25,707 nt of DNA from Clostridia bacterium (GTDB lineage: Bacteria; Bacillota; Clostridia; Oscillospirales; CAG-272), in NCBI GenBank assembly GCA_017408535.1, contig JAFQUL010000222.1, positions 1 through 25,707 of the forward strand, written 5' to 3'. The notes under the pieces were generated by a model. That model ran no database searches. It was given only the letters and a program-made list of their open reading frames with translations, and was not told the origin of the DNA. Of the stretch, positions 14,385-22,851 are shown piece after piece. Within the stretch, counting starts at the first letter, position 1, and each line of letters opens with the position of its first letter. The position numbers were made by a program, and so were the translations under genes.

Positions 14385-15875
14385 ATGACGACGCGTTCCA
14401 TTTCGATTATTCTTGCCTTTGTTATGCTGTTATCTGTTGTTTCCTGTACCTCTTCCTCCGATTCAGATGCGCCGGGAACTACTGTGCCTGTCGCTGATGC
14501 CCCTGTAAATTCCCCTGATATATCAGAGCTTTACCGGGAAAGAGACGATAAGCTTCCTGAGCTTGATCTGGGAGGTCAGACAATACATTTTCTGACCATG
14601 AAATCCAACGGTATAACCGGTGAGGCATATAACGATGAGATATGGGTAGATGAGCTGAAGAGCGAGCCTCTCAATGATTCTATATATAACCGTAATGTGT
14701 ACGTTATGGAGCGCCTTAACTGCAAAATAACAAATGAGATCTACGAGGCTCATGAGCTTTTCCCTATGTTCCAGAAGGCATACGGAGCAGACGAGGACAT
14801 ATATCAGGTTATTGGATTTGAAGCAGCTCCTGCTTTGGTCCATAGCTTTGACGGATACTTTTACAACTTAAAAGATCTCGATACCCAGTATATAGAGTTT
14901 GATGCTCCTTGGTGGTCATCGCAGTTTTTTGACGAGGTTGCCACCGATGAGCAGGTATACACACTTGCTGGCTCGCTGTCTCTTTCGATGCTGCGTTCTA
15001 TTCACGTTACATATTTTAATAAAAATATAGCTGTGGATGAGGGAATTGAAGATCTTTATAACGTTGTGAAGGAAGGACGCTGGACTATTGATTATCAGAC
15101 AGAACTTTGTTCCGGTATGTATAAGGATCTTGACGGTGACAGTGAAAGGGATCTCGATGACAGATACGGTTATGCCACTTCCTTCTACTGGGCTGTAGAC
15201 TCTTACTGGAGCGCATTTGATATCAGTATCCTTTCATGCTACGATGACAGATTTGAGTTTGATCTCAACGAGGAAAAGGCGTACGACGGCATGCTTAAAA
15301 TATACGACCTCTCTTACGGTGACAGTGCATACGGAAAGTGGCTTGAGGATTTCGAAGTCGAGGAAATGTTCGCAAATGACGGTGCATTTATGATAACCCA
15401 GAAGCTGTCCTGCGTTGAGATTCCACTTTTCCGAAATATGCAGAGCGACTACGGTATAATTCCGATGCCTAAGTTTGATCAGGCACAGAAGGAATATTAT
15501 TCTATGCCCTTTGAAATATTCCAGACGTATATGATCCCAAAGACGGCACGAGATCCCGACAGTATTTCAGCTGTTCTCGAGGCACTTTCCGCTGAAACAT
15601 GGAGAAAGGTCATTCCTACATATTCAGAGATTGCTCTTAAAGGTAAATATCTTACCGATCCACAGTCAAGGGAAATGTTCGATATGGTAACGGGTAACAC
15701 TAAAATAGATGCAGGACTGATGTATTACAGCAAGATAAACGGTATCGGTGCGGCACTTTACAGATATCCTATCGAAAGAAATGAACCGGAAGAATTTGCT
15801 TCGAATCTTGAAAAAAACAAGCGTAGGATCAAGATCTATATAGATGAACTTAACAAGGAAGTCTTTGGAGAGTAA
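14385..15875 (+). CDS. Solute-binding lipoprotein, tandem paralog 1
   Basis: 496 residues. A type II signal peptide ends at LLSVVSC (Cys21), followed by a Ser/Thr/Asp/Pro linker. The body resembles family-1 extracellular solute-binding proteins of ABC transporters, which bind sugars or oligosaccharides. It has an early IHFLTM strand, a DIYQVIGFEAAPAL region, EGRWTIDYQTEL, and a late domain with DYGIIPMPKFD and YYSMPFEIFQTYMIPKT. An EF-hand-like calcium loop, DLDGDSERDLDDRYGY, lies near residues 246-261. AGGAG lies ahead of the ATG. Two paralogs follow directly, but no permease or ATPase gene is in the window. Ligand unknown. Confidence 0.82.
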   Translation: MTTRSISIILAFVMLLSVVSCTSSSDSDAPGTTVPVADAPVNSPDISELYRERDDKLPELDLGGQTIHFLTMKSNGITGEAYNDEIWVDELKSEPLNDSIYNRNVYVMERLNCKITNEIYEAHELFPMFQKAYGADEDIYQVIGFEAAPALVHSFDGYFYNLKDLDTQYIEFDAPWWSSQFFDEVATDEQVYTLAGSLSLSMLRSIHVTYFNKNIAVDEGIEDLYNVVKEGRWTIDYQTELCSGMYKDLDGDSERDLDDRYGYATSFYWAVDSYWSAFDISILSCYDDRFEFDLNEEKAYDGMLKIYDLSYGDSAYGKWLEDFEVEEMFANDGAFMITQKLSCVEIPLFRNMQSDYGIIPMPKFDQAQKEYYSMPFEIFQTYMIPKTARDPDSISAVLEALSAETWRKVIPTYSEIALKGKYLTDPQSREMFDMVTGNTKIDAGLMYYSKINGIGAALYRYPIERNEPEEFASNLEKNKRRIKIYIDELNKEVFGE

Positions 15876-17411
15876 ATGCAGGATATACAGAAAGGATGTT
15901 TTTGTTCTATGAAAATTGTAAGGATGATTTCACTTATCTTACTTGCGGCTATCGCTTTGTCCGCATGTACATCCGATGACATTATCAAGGATGATACAAA
16001 GGACACTACTGCAACGCCAGAAACAACGGCGGGTGAATACAATCCGTCAGACATTGAAAGTCTTTATCGTGAGCGGGCTGATAAGCTTCCCGAACTCGAT
16101 TTCGGCGGTGACACGATACGGTTTCTTACCCTGAAGAACAGAAAAACCGTAACCGGTAACGTATATGAGGACGAGATATGGGTCGAAGAGCTTAAAAGCG
16201 AGCCGCTCAACGACACGATCTACAACCGCAATATGTACGTTTGTGAGCGTTTCAACTGTAAGATAGAAAACACGCTGGCAAAGGCGGAGGATCTTTCCGC
16301 TGAGATAGAAAAGCATTTCAGTGCAGACGATGACGTGTATCAGGTCATAGGCTTTGAGGCTGCAGAGTCGCTTACCAAGAGCTTTGACGGGTTCTTTCAC
16401 GATCTGAATTCTCTTGAGACTGATTATATAGAGTTTGATGCTCCCTGGTGGTCATCACAGTTTTTTGATGCTGTTGTTGCTGACGACAAGGTATATGCTT
16501 TGGCCGGTTCACTGTCCCTTTCAATGATACGTTCTATTCACGCCACTTTCTTTAACAAGAGCATTGCTGAAGAAGAGAGGATAGAGGATCTTTATGCCGT
16601 AGTCGAGGAGGGCAGATGGACTGTAGATTATCAGACTGAGCTCGTCTCGGGTATGTACCGTGATCTTAACGGTGACAGTGAAAGGGATGTCGATGATAGA
16701 TTCGGTTATGCTGTGCCGTTTGGATGGGCGACAGATTCTTATTGGAGTGCTTTTGATCTTGATATCCTTTCGAGAGATGATGAAGACAGATTTGAATTTG
16801 TTTTGAACGAGGAAAAGGCATACGACGGATTTAATAAGATCATGGATCTTTCTTTTGGAACAGGTTCGGTTGGTAATCTTGAGGGTAATGACGTTGAAGA
16901 TATGTTTACCTCCGGAAATGTGTTTATGATCACTCATATGCTTGCATACGCAGAGGATCCTGATTTCCGTAACATGCAGAGTGACTACGGTATAATCCCT
17001 ATGCCTAAATATGACGAAAAGCAGAAGGAATATTACTCAATGCCATATGAGATATTCCAGACCTATATGGTTCCGAAAACTGCACGTGAGCCCGAAAAGT
17101 CTACCGCCATCCTTGAGGCTCTCTGTGCGGAGACCTGGAGGAAGGTTGTTCCCGTATACTCCGAGGTGGTACTTAAGGGAAAATACTTAAGTGATCCTAA
17201 GTCAAGGCAGATGTTTGATATGATCATAACCAATACAAAGATCGATGCAGGACTCATGTATTACAGAAAGATCGGAGAGATCGGTGCCGGCCTTTACAGA
17301 TATCCGGTAGCTGATAACAATAGAGAAGAATTTGCCAGTGTTCTCGAAAAGAAAAAGAGAAGGATGAATATGTTTCTGATGGATCTGAATGGCAGACTCT
17401 TTGATGAATGA
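15876..17411 (+). CDS. Solute-binding lipoprotein, tandem paralog 2
   Basis: Up to 511 residues. The signal peptide ends at LLAAIALSAC (Cys31 from this start), then a Thr-rich linker. It shares the architecture and many identical stretches with its neighbours, for example EFDAPWWSSQFFDAV, RSIHATFFNK and AETWRKVVPVYSE. It keeps the calcium-type loop DLNGDSERDVDD. The ATG at 15876 follows immediately on the stop of paralog 1 and has GGAG in the end of that gene. An ATG at 15909 would give a more conventional signal peptide but has a ribosome site at poor distance, so the start is uncertain. The zero gap implies co-translation. Ligand is unknown, and no cognate permease is in view. Confidence 0.8.
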   Translation: MQDIQKGCFCSMKIVRMISLILLAAIALSACTSDDIIKDDTKDTTATPETTAGEYNPSDIESLYRERADKLPELDFGGDTIRFLTLKNRKTVTGNVYEDEIWVEELKSEPLNDTIYNRNMYVCERFNCKIENTLAKAEDLSAEIEKHFSADDDVYQVIGFEAAESLTKSFDGFFHDLNSLETDYIEFDAPWWSSQFFDAVVADDKVYALAGSLSLSMIRSIHATFFNKSIAEEERIEDLYAVVEEGRWTVDYQTELVSGMYRDLNGDSERDVDDRFGYAVPFGWATDSYWSAFDLDILSRDDEDRFEFVLNEEKAYDGFNKIMDLSFGTGSVGNLEGNDVEDMFTSGNVFMITHMLAYAEDPDFRNMQSDYGIIPMPKYDEKQKEYYSMPYEIFQTYMVPKTAREPEKSTAILEALCAETWRKVVPVYSEVVLKGKYLSDPKSRQMFDMIITNTKIDAGLMYYRKIGEIGAGLYRYPVADNNREEFASVLEKKKRRMNMFLMDLNGRLFDE

Positions 17412-17490
17412 TCCAAACAAAATCTAAATAAAAATTTATTATTTCTTTGCTGAATCCTGCAATTTATAACTTGGATAGGTGGTAATTGCC

Positions 17491-18999
17491 TTGAGAAAAT
17501 GTAATAAGCTTTTTCGGATAACTGTGCTTTTACTTCTTATGTCAATAATTCTTTCTTCTTGTGCTTCCGGGGCGGCGGATACTGATGATACTACTGTTTC
17601 ATCAGATGTTACTACAGGGGGAATATATGCGGATGACAAGCTTTCCGAGCTTTACCGTGATGAAGAAGACAGTTTGCCTGAGCTCGATTTCGATGGAGCG
17701 ACCATACGTTTTCTGACTTTGCAAAACAGAACTTCCGTTACAGGAAACGTATATGATGACGAGATATTGGTAGAGGAATTGACAAGTGAGCCGCTTAACG
17801 ATTCTATCTATAACCGTAATATGTACGTTATGGAGAGGCTTAACTGTAAGATAGAAAACGTGCGTGCTGTTGCTGCAAATATACACGATGAAATAGAAAA
17901 GACCTTTGGCGCTGATGAGGATATATATCAAGTAATCGGTTTTGAAGCTGCACCTGCTCTGCGTTTTGGTCTCGACGGATATTTTTACGATATCAACAGT
18001 ATAGAAGATAATTATATTGATTTTGATGCTCCCTGGTGGACAGGACAGTTTTTTGACGCGGTCAGCGCACACGGAAAAGTACCTGTCCTTGCGGGATCGC
18101 TTTCACTGTCGATGATACGTTCCATACATGCAACTTACTTCAATAAAAGGATCGCAGAAGATCACAAAATCGAGGATCTTTATAATGTAGTAAGTGAAGG
18201 ACGCTGGACAATAGATTACCAGACAGAGCTTACATCCGGTATGTATATTGACGTTAACGGTAATGACCTCCGTGACACCGAAGACTGGTATGGTTACTGT
18301 TCTCCCTTTTACTGGTCTTCTGACAGTTACTGGAGTGCTTTCGATATTGACATACTTTCACGTACCGAAGAAGATAAATTCGAGTTTGTTCTTAACGAGG
18401 AAAAGGCGTACAACGGGCTCCATAAGATAATTGATCTTTGCTACGGACCCGGTGCATACTCCGATGCCGGGAGTGACGAAACCAATCAGCTTTTTGTTTC
18501 CGGTAATGTTTTTATGGTCACCCAGAAGCTTTCCAGTGCTGAGTTGCCCGAATTTCGCAATATGCAGGATGACTACGGTCTGATTCCTATGCCAAAATAC
18601 GATAATAATCAAAAAGAATATTACTCAATGCCTTATGAAATATTCCAGACATATTCTGTTCCCAAAACCAATGTGAATCCGGGAATGGCTACTGCTGTTC
18701 TTGAGGCACTTTGTGCAGAAACATGGAGAAAGGTAATTCCTACTTACTCTGAAATGGTACTGAAGGGTAAGTATCTTAGTGATTCGCAGTCAAGACAAAT
18801 GTTCGACACGATAATTAATAGCATAAAGGTAGATGCCGGAGTTTTCTATTACCTAAAACTTGGTGATATAGCATCAGCCTTATACAGATACCGTGTGTCG
18901 GATAACGAGCCGGAGGGCTTTACAGCCAGTCTGGAAAAGGCAAAACGATTTATGAATATATATATAAATGAATTAAATAACGCACTGTTTGAAAGCTGA
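17491..18999 (+). CDS. Solute-binding lipoprotein, tandem paralog 3
   Basis: 502 residues from a TTG at 17491, chosen because AGGTGG stands 8 nt before it. A GTG at 17479 lies inside that ribosome site. Its signal peptide (MRKCNKLFRI, then a Leu/Ile core) ends at IILSSC (Cys24). The fold is the same as in paralogs 1 and 2, with DFDAPWWTGQFFDAV, RSIHATYFNK, EGRWTIDYQTEL and YYSMPYEIFQTYSVPKT. The calcium-type loop is weaker (DVNGNDLRDTED, Asn for Asp at position 5). It is separated from paralog 2 by 79 nt of AT-rich DNA with no clear terminator. It may have diverged in ligand preference. Confidence 0.82.
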   Translation: MRKCNKLFRITVLLLLMSIILSSCASGAADTDDTTVSSDVTTGGIYADDKLSELYRDEEDSLPELDFDGATIRFLTLQNRTSVTGNVYDDEILVEELTSEPLNDSIYNRNMYVMERLNCKIENVRAVAANIHDEIEKTFGADEDIYQVIGFEAAPALRFGLDGYFYDINSIEDNYIDFDAPWWTGQFFDAVSAHGKVPVLAGSLSLSMIRSIHATYFNKRIAEDHKIEDLYNVVSEGRWTIDYQTELTSGMYIDVNGNDLRDTEDWYGYCSPFYWSSDSYWSAFDIDILSRTEEDKFEFVLNEEKAYNGLHKIIDLCYGPGAYSDAGSDETNQLFVSGNVFMVTQKLSSAELPEFRNMQDDYGLIPMPKYDNNQKEYYSMPYEIFQTYSVPKTNVNPGMATAVLEALCAETWRKVIPTYSEMVLKGKYLSDSQSRQMFDTIINSIKVDAGVFYYLKLGDIASALYRYRVSDNEPEGFTASLEKAKRFMNIYINELNNALFES

Positions 19000-19067
19000 C
19001 GGCTTCATAATTGAATCGTATCAATATAACAATAACAACAAACTATCCGGATGGTGTAACCTTATAA

Positions 19068-20165
19068 ATGATGAAGTTAAAAGAAATTATTGCATTATTT
19101 TTGTTAATAGTATCTGTTCTTTCCCTTGGTATCGGATGTGCGGATATAACCGCAGGTGCAGAGGAGACGAGCGAAGACAGTACCGTTGAATGGGTAACTA
19201 AAGAAATAACTACTGCACGCGATGTGTTCATATCTGTTCCCGTTTTGATCGGAAAAACAGAAGCAGAGATAATCAGCATTTTTGATAACACAAGAATTGA
19301 ATATTCTATCGAGTACAAGCATTCAGATGCTGCAGAGGGTACTATTATTGAATGTGATTATGTTGGTAAAGATGGCGGTCTCTATATCAGTGTCAATGAG
19401 GCATATCCCATTGCTCTGGTTGTAAGTCTCGGTCCGGAAGAAACAACGGCACCTCCCTCTCCACCTCCTCTGACAGGGGATGATCTTCCCACTAACGTGG
19501 AAGGGAAGGGAGAAAAGGTTGTTTATCTGACTTTTGACGACGGTCCAAATAAGCATAACGATGCGGTACTTGAAATACTTGACAGGTACGGTGTCAAGGC
19601 AACCTTCTTCACTGTAGGTGATTTTGTTTCCTATTATCCGCAGAGGGTCAGGAATATGGTTGAGGCAGGGCATAAACTCGCGTGTCATACCAATACTCAC
19701 GATTTTAACACCATATATCTCTCTCCCGAGGCACTTGTGAATGACATAAAAAATTGGGAGGCAAACGTAGAGAAAGCGCTCGGTTATCTTCCCGAGGAAA
19801 AGATATTCAGATTTCCCGGGGGCTCTAACAATTACGCGCTGCCCAAAGCTGATTTTCCTGCATTTTATCAGGCGGTAAAGGAAGCCGGATATACCAGCTT
19901 TGACTGGACCTGTGCAAATAATGACAGGTATCTTGGAGGCAAGCCTGAAGATATGCCTGAAGTCGAGTATCTTAAACGCTCTGCTATTGAAACAGTGGGT
20001 AGCTGCTCTGCATATTATCCGAAGATAATGCTTATGCACGATACGACTTCCCCGACAGTAGAAGCGCTTCCGTACATAATAGAGACTCTGCAGGCAAGCG
20101 GATACACGTTTGCCACTCTTGATGAGCTTGATTCAGATTGGCTTTTCAGACTCAGCTATAAGTAA
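19068..20165 (+). CDS. Lipoprotein with PASTA-like domain and NodB polysaccharide deacetylase domain
   Basis: 365 residues. A signal peptide with lipobox-like SLGIGC (Cys24) predicts membrane anchoring on the outer face. Residues about 55-122 look like a PASTA repeat (VPVLIGKTEAEIISIF, then a VVSLG end), a fold that binds peptidoglycan-type ligands. After a Pro-rich linker comes the NodB domain (about 150-355). It has TFDDGP with Asp157/Asp158, the HTNTH metal motif (His207, His211), RFPGG, the FDW segment, and LMHD with His324. All catalytic residues are present, so it should be an active metal-dependent deacetylase, likely of peptidoglycan. The Shine-Dalgarno sequence is weak. The second ATG (19071) is equally possible. 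It lies 68 nt after paralog 3 and ends the run. Confidence 0.92.
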   Translation: MMKLKEIIALFLLIVSVLSLGIGCADITAGAEETSEDSTVEWVTKEITTARDVFISVPVLIGKTEAEIISIFDNTRIEYSIEYKHSDAAEGTIIECDYVGKDGGLYISVNEAYPIALVVSLGPEETTAPPSPPPLTGDDLPTNVEGKGEKVVYLTFDDGPNKHNDAVLEILDRYGVKATFFTVGDFVSYYPQRVRNMVEAGHKLACHTNTHDFNTIYLSPEALVNDIKNWEANVEKALGYLPEEKIFRFPGGSNNYALPKADFPAFYQAVKEAGYTSFDWTCANNDRYLGGKPEDMPEVEYLKRSAIETVGSCSAYYPKIMLMHDTTSPTVEALPYIIETLQASGYTFATLDELDSDWLFRLSYK

Positions 20166-20168
20166 GCC

Positions 20169-20205
20169 AAAATACCCGATACCGCACAGGTATCGGGTAT
20201 TTTTT
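20169..20205 (+). terminator. Rho-independent terminator after the deacetylase gene
   Basis: AAAATACCCGATACC (20169-20183) and GGTATCGGGTATTTT (20189-20203) form a perfect 15-bp stem with the loop GCACA and a T-tract. It ends the nrdR/solute-binding run and isolates the folate operon. Confidence 0.94.
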
Positions 20206-20238
20206 ATATAAAAACTTATTTTTTATCCATATAACTAC

Positions 20239-20266
20239 TTGTAAAAAAATAAAAATATGATATACT
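20239..20266 (+). promoter_or_regulatory. Putative promoter of the folT operon
   Basis: TTGTAA (20239-20244), 16 nt, TATACT (20261-20266), upstream of the riboswitch. The 311-base stretch without a gene at 20166-20476 holds a terminator, this promoter, a small AT-rich hairpin (TTTTTACAA/TTGTAAAAA, 20277-20300), the aptamer and the sequestering hairpin. Confidence 0.65.
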
Positions 20267-20302
20267 TATAAATGGTTTTTTACAACACATATTGTAAAAA
20301 GA

Positions 20303-20404
20303 AACAGAGTAGGATACGGCGCGATAGTGCCCGATGGACGGGGAGTTGTCATCGGGACGAATTGGCGGTAAACGTCAGCGGTGCCGGTTCCGCATCCCGC
20401 TGTT
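20303..20404 (+). promoter_or_regulatory. Tetrahydrofolate (THF) riboswitch aptamer
   Basis: The RNA matches the THF-I (folT motif) layout. P1 is AACAG (20303-20307) with CTGTT (20400-20404). Next come the conserved AGAGTAG, a short P2 (CGGC with GCCG), GCGATAGTG, and a perfect 7-bp P3 CCCGATG/CATCGGG (20330-20336, 20350-20356) around GGGGAGTTGT. ACGAA, a P4-like GGCGGTAAACGTC hairpin, GCGGTG and GCATCCCGC follow. The downstream genes are folT and folC, the expected targets. Binding of reduced folate should turn expression off. Confidence 0.93.
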
Positions 20405-20415
20405 GCATAACGGAT

Positions 20416-20473
20416 AGTATCTTCCTTTATGTGGCTGCAGCGATAGCGCACCCTGTTTGTAAAGGAGGATATT
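20416..20473 (+). promoter_or_regulatory. Ribosome-site sequestering hairpin below the THF aptamer
   Basis: AGTATCTTCCTTTA (20416-20429) can pair with TAAAGGAGGATATT (20460-20473), 14 bp with two U-G wobbles, burying the GGAGG of folT. There is no T-tract, so control is probably at translation. The aptamer strand AGGATAC (20311-20317) can pair with GTATCTT (20417-20423) and is a candidate anti-sequestor when no ligand is bound. Confidence 0.72.
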
Positions 20474-20476
20474 TTT

Positions 20477-21010
20477 ATGCAAAAAAAACCAAACACTCTT
20501 TCAAGAACGCAGACTGTCACCACAGTCGCAATGCTTACCGCCCTCAGTGTAATAATCGGCATCGTATGTAAGAATTTTTTTACTTTTAACGTTTACTACA
20601 GAGTAACATTTGAAAATCTTCCGATAATTCTTGCCGGTATTGCTTTCGGTCCGTTTTACGGGGCCGCCTGCGGTATTTGTGCTGATATTGTCAGCTGTCT
20701 CTGCTCAACAAATCCTGCTGTTATTCCGCTTATCACTCTTGGTGCAGCTGCTGTCGGATTTTGCGCAGGTGCAGTTCCGAGGTATATTTTCAAGAAAAAG
20801 GGTGGAGTACAGTATGCATTCTCGGTAGCTTCTGCTCATCTCTTAGGTCAGGTTATTATAAAATCCATCGCCAAGATACTTTGGCTCGGTATGCCTTTTG
20901 TCGGTGCTTTTATCGGCCTTGCTGTATCAGCCATAGTGGGGACTGTCGAGTTCTTTGCTATTATGTTCATTATGCGGCGTGGCATACTGCCTTTTAAGCG
21001 AAAAAAATAA
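20477..21010 (+). CDS. folT: Folate ECF transporter S component FolT
   Basis: 177 residues with about six hydrophobic helices. It is the substrate-binding membrane subunit of an energy-coupling factor transporter for folate. It needs the shared EcfA/EcfT module, which is not in this window. The sequence has features of the family: FNVYYRVTFENLPIILAGI near the first third (conserved loop and helix binding the vitamin), AFGPFYGAACGICADI, and a basic C-terminus. A short N-terminal Lys-rich tail precedes the first helix. A strong AAAGGAGG site lies before the ATG but is buried in the hairpin described. The THF aptamer upstream and folC downstream fix the ligand as folate with good confidence. Confidence 0.92.
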   Translation: MQKKPNTLSRTQTVTTVAMLTALSVIIGIVCKNFFTFNVYYRVTFENLPIILAGIAFGPFYGAACGICADIVSCLCSTNPAVIPLITLGAAAVGFCAGAVPRYIFKKKGGVQYAFSVASAHLLGQVIIKSIAKILWLGMPFVGAFIGLAVSAIVGTVEFFAIMFIMRRGILPFKRKK

Positions 21011-21024
21011 GGAAGTGAAAAACT

Positions 21025-22314
21025 TTGACATATAACGAGACTATAGAGTATATACACAGCGTAAACTGGCGGGGATCACGGCTTGGACTTGACAGGACCA
21101 TAGAGCTTCTTGACCGAATCGGAAATCCTCACAGAAAGCTTCGTTTTGTTCACGTGGCAGGTACTAACGGTAAGGGCTCGTTTTCCTGTATGCTGGCCGG
21201 TATATTTGAAAAATCGGGTTATAAGACCGGTCTTTATACGTCTCCGTATATCATCACCTTCAATGAAAGAATGCGAATAAACGGAGTGAATATTCCCAAT
21301 GATGAGCTTGTTGAGATCATCAGCTTTATTAAACCTTACGCAGAAGCTATGGAGGACAAGCCTACCGAATTTGAGCTTATAACTGTTGCCGCCTTTGAGT
21401 ATTTCAGCCGTAATGGTTGTGACATCGTGATCCTTGAGGCAGGTATGGGCGGCGGACTTGACTCCACCAATGTCATTACCTCTCCTGAGCTTTCAGTAAT
21501 AACTGCTATCGGACTTGACCATATAAAAGAGCTGGGTTCTGATTACCGTCAGATAGCATCGGCTAAGGCCGGAATAATTAAGGAGGGATGTCCCGTTCTG
21601 TTTTATGGGGATAATCCTGAAGCAGAAGAGGTTATCAGAATGGTAGCTGCGGAGAAAAATGCTCCTGTTTATTTACCGGATTTCCGTTTGATACGTGATC
21701 TTGGTTCATCAGCCGAGGGAACGCGTATGTCATATAAGAACTATGACGATGTGTTTGTTTCTCTTGCAGGGGTCTTTCAGAAAAAGAATACTGCCATGGT
21801 ACTTGAAGCGGCAAACCTGCTTAAGGAGAAATATACCCGTATTACCGACAGTGCGGTAAAGACAGGACTCGCCACAGCCAGATGGCCTGCAAGATTTGAG
21901 ATTATTCATAAGGACCCTTACGTTATTTTGGACGGTGCACATAACCCTCACGGTATCAGAGCGGCCGTGGAGAGCATTGAGCAGTATTTTAAGGGTGAAA
22001 AGATATATCTTGTTACCGGTGTAATGGCGGATAAGGATTATAAAGAGCTCTCAGATATCGTTTTCCCCATCACAGAAAAGGTCTTTACCGTAACCCCTGA
22101 TAATCCGAGAGCTCTTACATCAGAGGAGCTTGCAACGGTGTTCAGAGAAAAGGGTAAAAACGCAGAGGCGTTTTCGAAAATTTCTGATGCCGTGTCAAAA
22201 GCATTTACCGAAGCAAAGAAAAACGGCATTAAGGTGATCGCCGCCTTTGGGTCTCTGTATATGTATTCGGACGTAAAGGAGGCATTCGACAAAATGATTT
22301 TCGATGAAAAATAA
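21025..22314 (+). CDS. folC: Folylpolyglutamate synthase / dihydrofolate synthase
   Basis: 429 residues, normal length. The enzyme adds glutamate to folates (and, in bifunctional forms, to dihydropteroate) using ATP, trapping them in the cell. Seen are the Mur-ligase P-loop HVAGTNGKGSFSCMLAG (about 43-59), TSPYIITFNERMRING, the LEAGMGGGLDSTNV metal/ATP region, and DGAHNPHG in the C-terminal domain. Translation starts at a TTG (21025) after GGAAGTG, 14 nt behind folT. A TTG start and tight spacing suggest controlled, coupled expression. It is the expected partner of FolT: imported folate is retained by polyglutamylation. Its stop overlaps the next gene. Confidence 0.95.
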   Translation: MTYNETIEYIHSVNWRGSRLGLDRTIELLDRIGNPHRKLRFVHVAGTNGKGSFSCMLAGIFEKSGYKTGLYTSPYIITFNERMRINGVNIPNDELVEIISFIKPYAEAMEDKPTEFELITVAAFEYFSRNGCDIVILEAGMGGGLDSTNVITSPELSVITAIGLDHIKELGSDYRQIASAKAGIIKEGCPVLFYGDNPEAEEVIRMVAAEKNAPVYLPDFRLIRDLGSSAEGTRMSYKNYDDVFVSLAGVFQKKNTAMVLEAANLLKEKYTRITDSAVKTGLATARWPARFEIIHKDPYVILDGAHNPHGIRAAVESIEQYFKGEKIYLVTGVMADKDYKELSDIVFPITEKVFTVTPDNPRALTSEELATVFREKGKNAEAFSKISDAVSKAFTEAKKNGIKVIAAFGSLYMYSDVKEAFDKMIFDEK

Positions 22315-22843
22315 TTATGATCCCGGACTTGATTATACCGTTATCAGGTCTAAGCGAAGGAGCTTTTCAATTGAAGTTACAAGAGAGGGTACAGTTAAGG
22401 TACGCGTGCCTCAGAAAGCAAGAGAAAATGAGATTTTTTCTTTTGTAGAAAAGCACCGTGAATGGGTAGTTAAAAAGCTGAAAGAAAACGCCGGTAGACG
22501 GGATATATTTTCGTCAGACAGCGAAACGGAAATACAGACTCTGATACACAGGGCAAAGGAATATATCCCTCTCAGGGTTGCCAGGTGGTCTGCTGTTATG
22601 GGGCTTAATCCTACCGGCATCAGCATAACCCGTGCAAGGACAAGATACGGTAGCTGCAGTCCAAAAAACAGACTGAACTTTTCCTGTTTTATTATGCGTC
22701 TGACGCCGGAGGAAATAGACTATGTCGTTGTCCATGAGTTAGCACATATAAAAGAAAAGAATCATGGAAGAGGTTTTTATTCTTTGGTCGAGAGCTTTCT
22801 TCCGAACTATAAGAAATTACAATACTCACTAAGAAAGAAGTAG
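22304..22843 (+). CDS. SprT/YgjP-like zinc metallopeptidase (DUF45)
   Basis: 179 residues, cytoplasmic. The zinc motif HELAHIKEKNH (His144, Glu145, His148, His154) is HExxH with a third histidine five residues after it, as in YgjP/M48-like proteins. It is preceded by the family's RTRYGSCSPKNRLNFS block (about 112-127). The N-terminal half has basic segments (KRRSFSIEV, RVPQKARENEI). Family members are widespread and poorly characterised. A protease or protein-repair role is supposed. The ATG at 22304 overlaps the folC stop by 11 nt, and the next gene begins 8 nt after its stop, so it belongs to the folate-to-PHP run. No direct link to folate is known. Confidence 0.88.
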   Translation: MKNNYDPGLDYTVIRSKRRSFSIEVTREGTVKVRVPQKARENEIFSFVEKHREWVVKKLKENAGRRDIFSSDSETEIQTLIHRAKEYIPLRVARWSAVMGLNPTGISITRARTRYGSCSPKNRLNFSCFIMRLTPEEIDYVVVHELAHIKEKNHGRGFYSLVESFLPNYKKLQYSLRKK

Positions 22844-22851
22844 GTGAAGCT

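Noticed and set aside
17412..17490. AATAAAAATTTATT stretch as a terminator between paralogs 2 and 3
   Set aside because: The stem has no G-C pairs and there is no T-tract after a stable hairpin.
14385..18999. The three tandem paralogs as a composite mobile element
   Set aside because: No transposase, terminal inverted repeats or target duplications are seen. The repeats are protein-level paralogs with diverged DNA.
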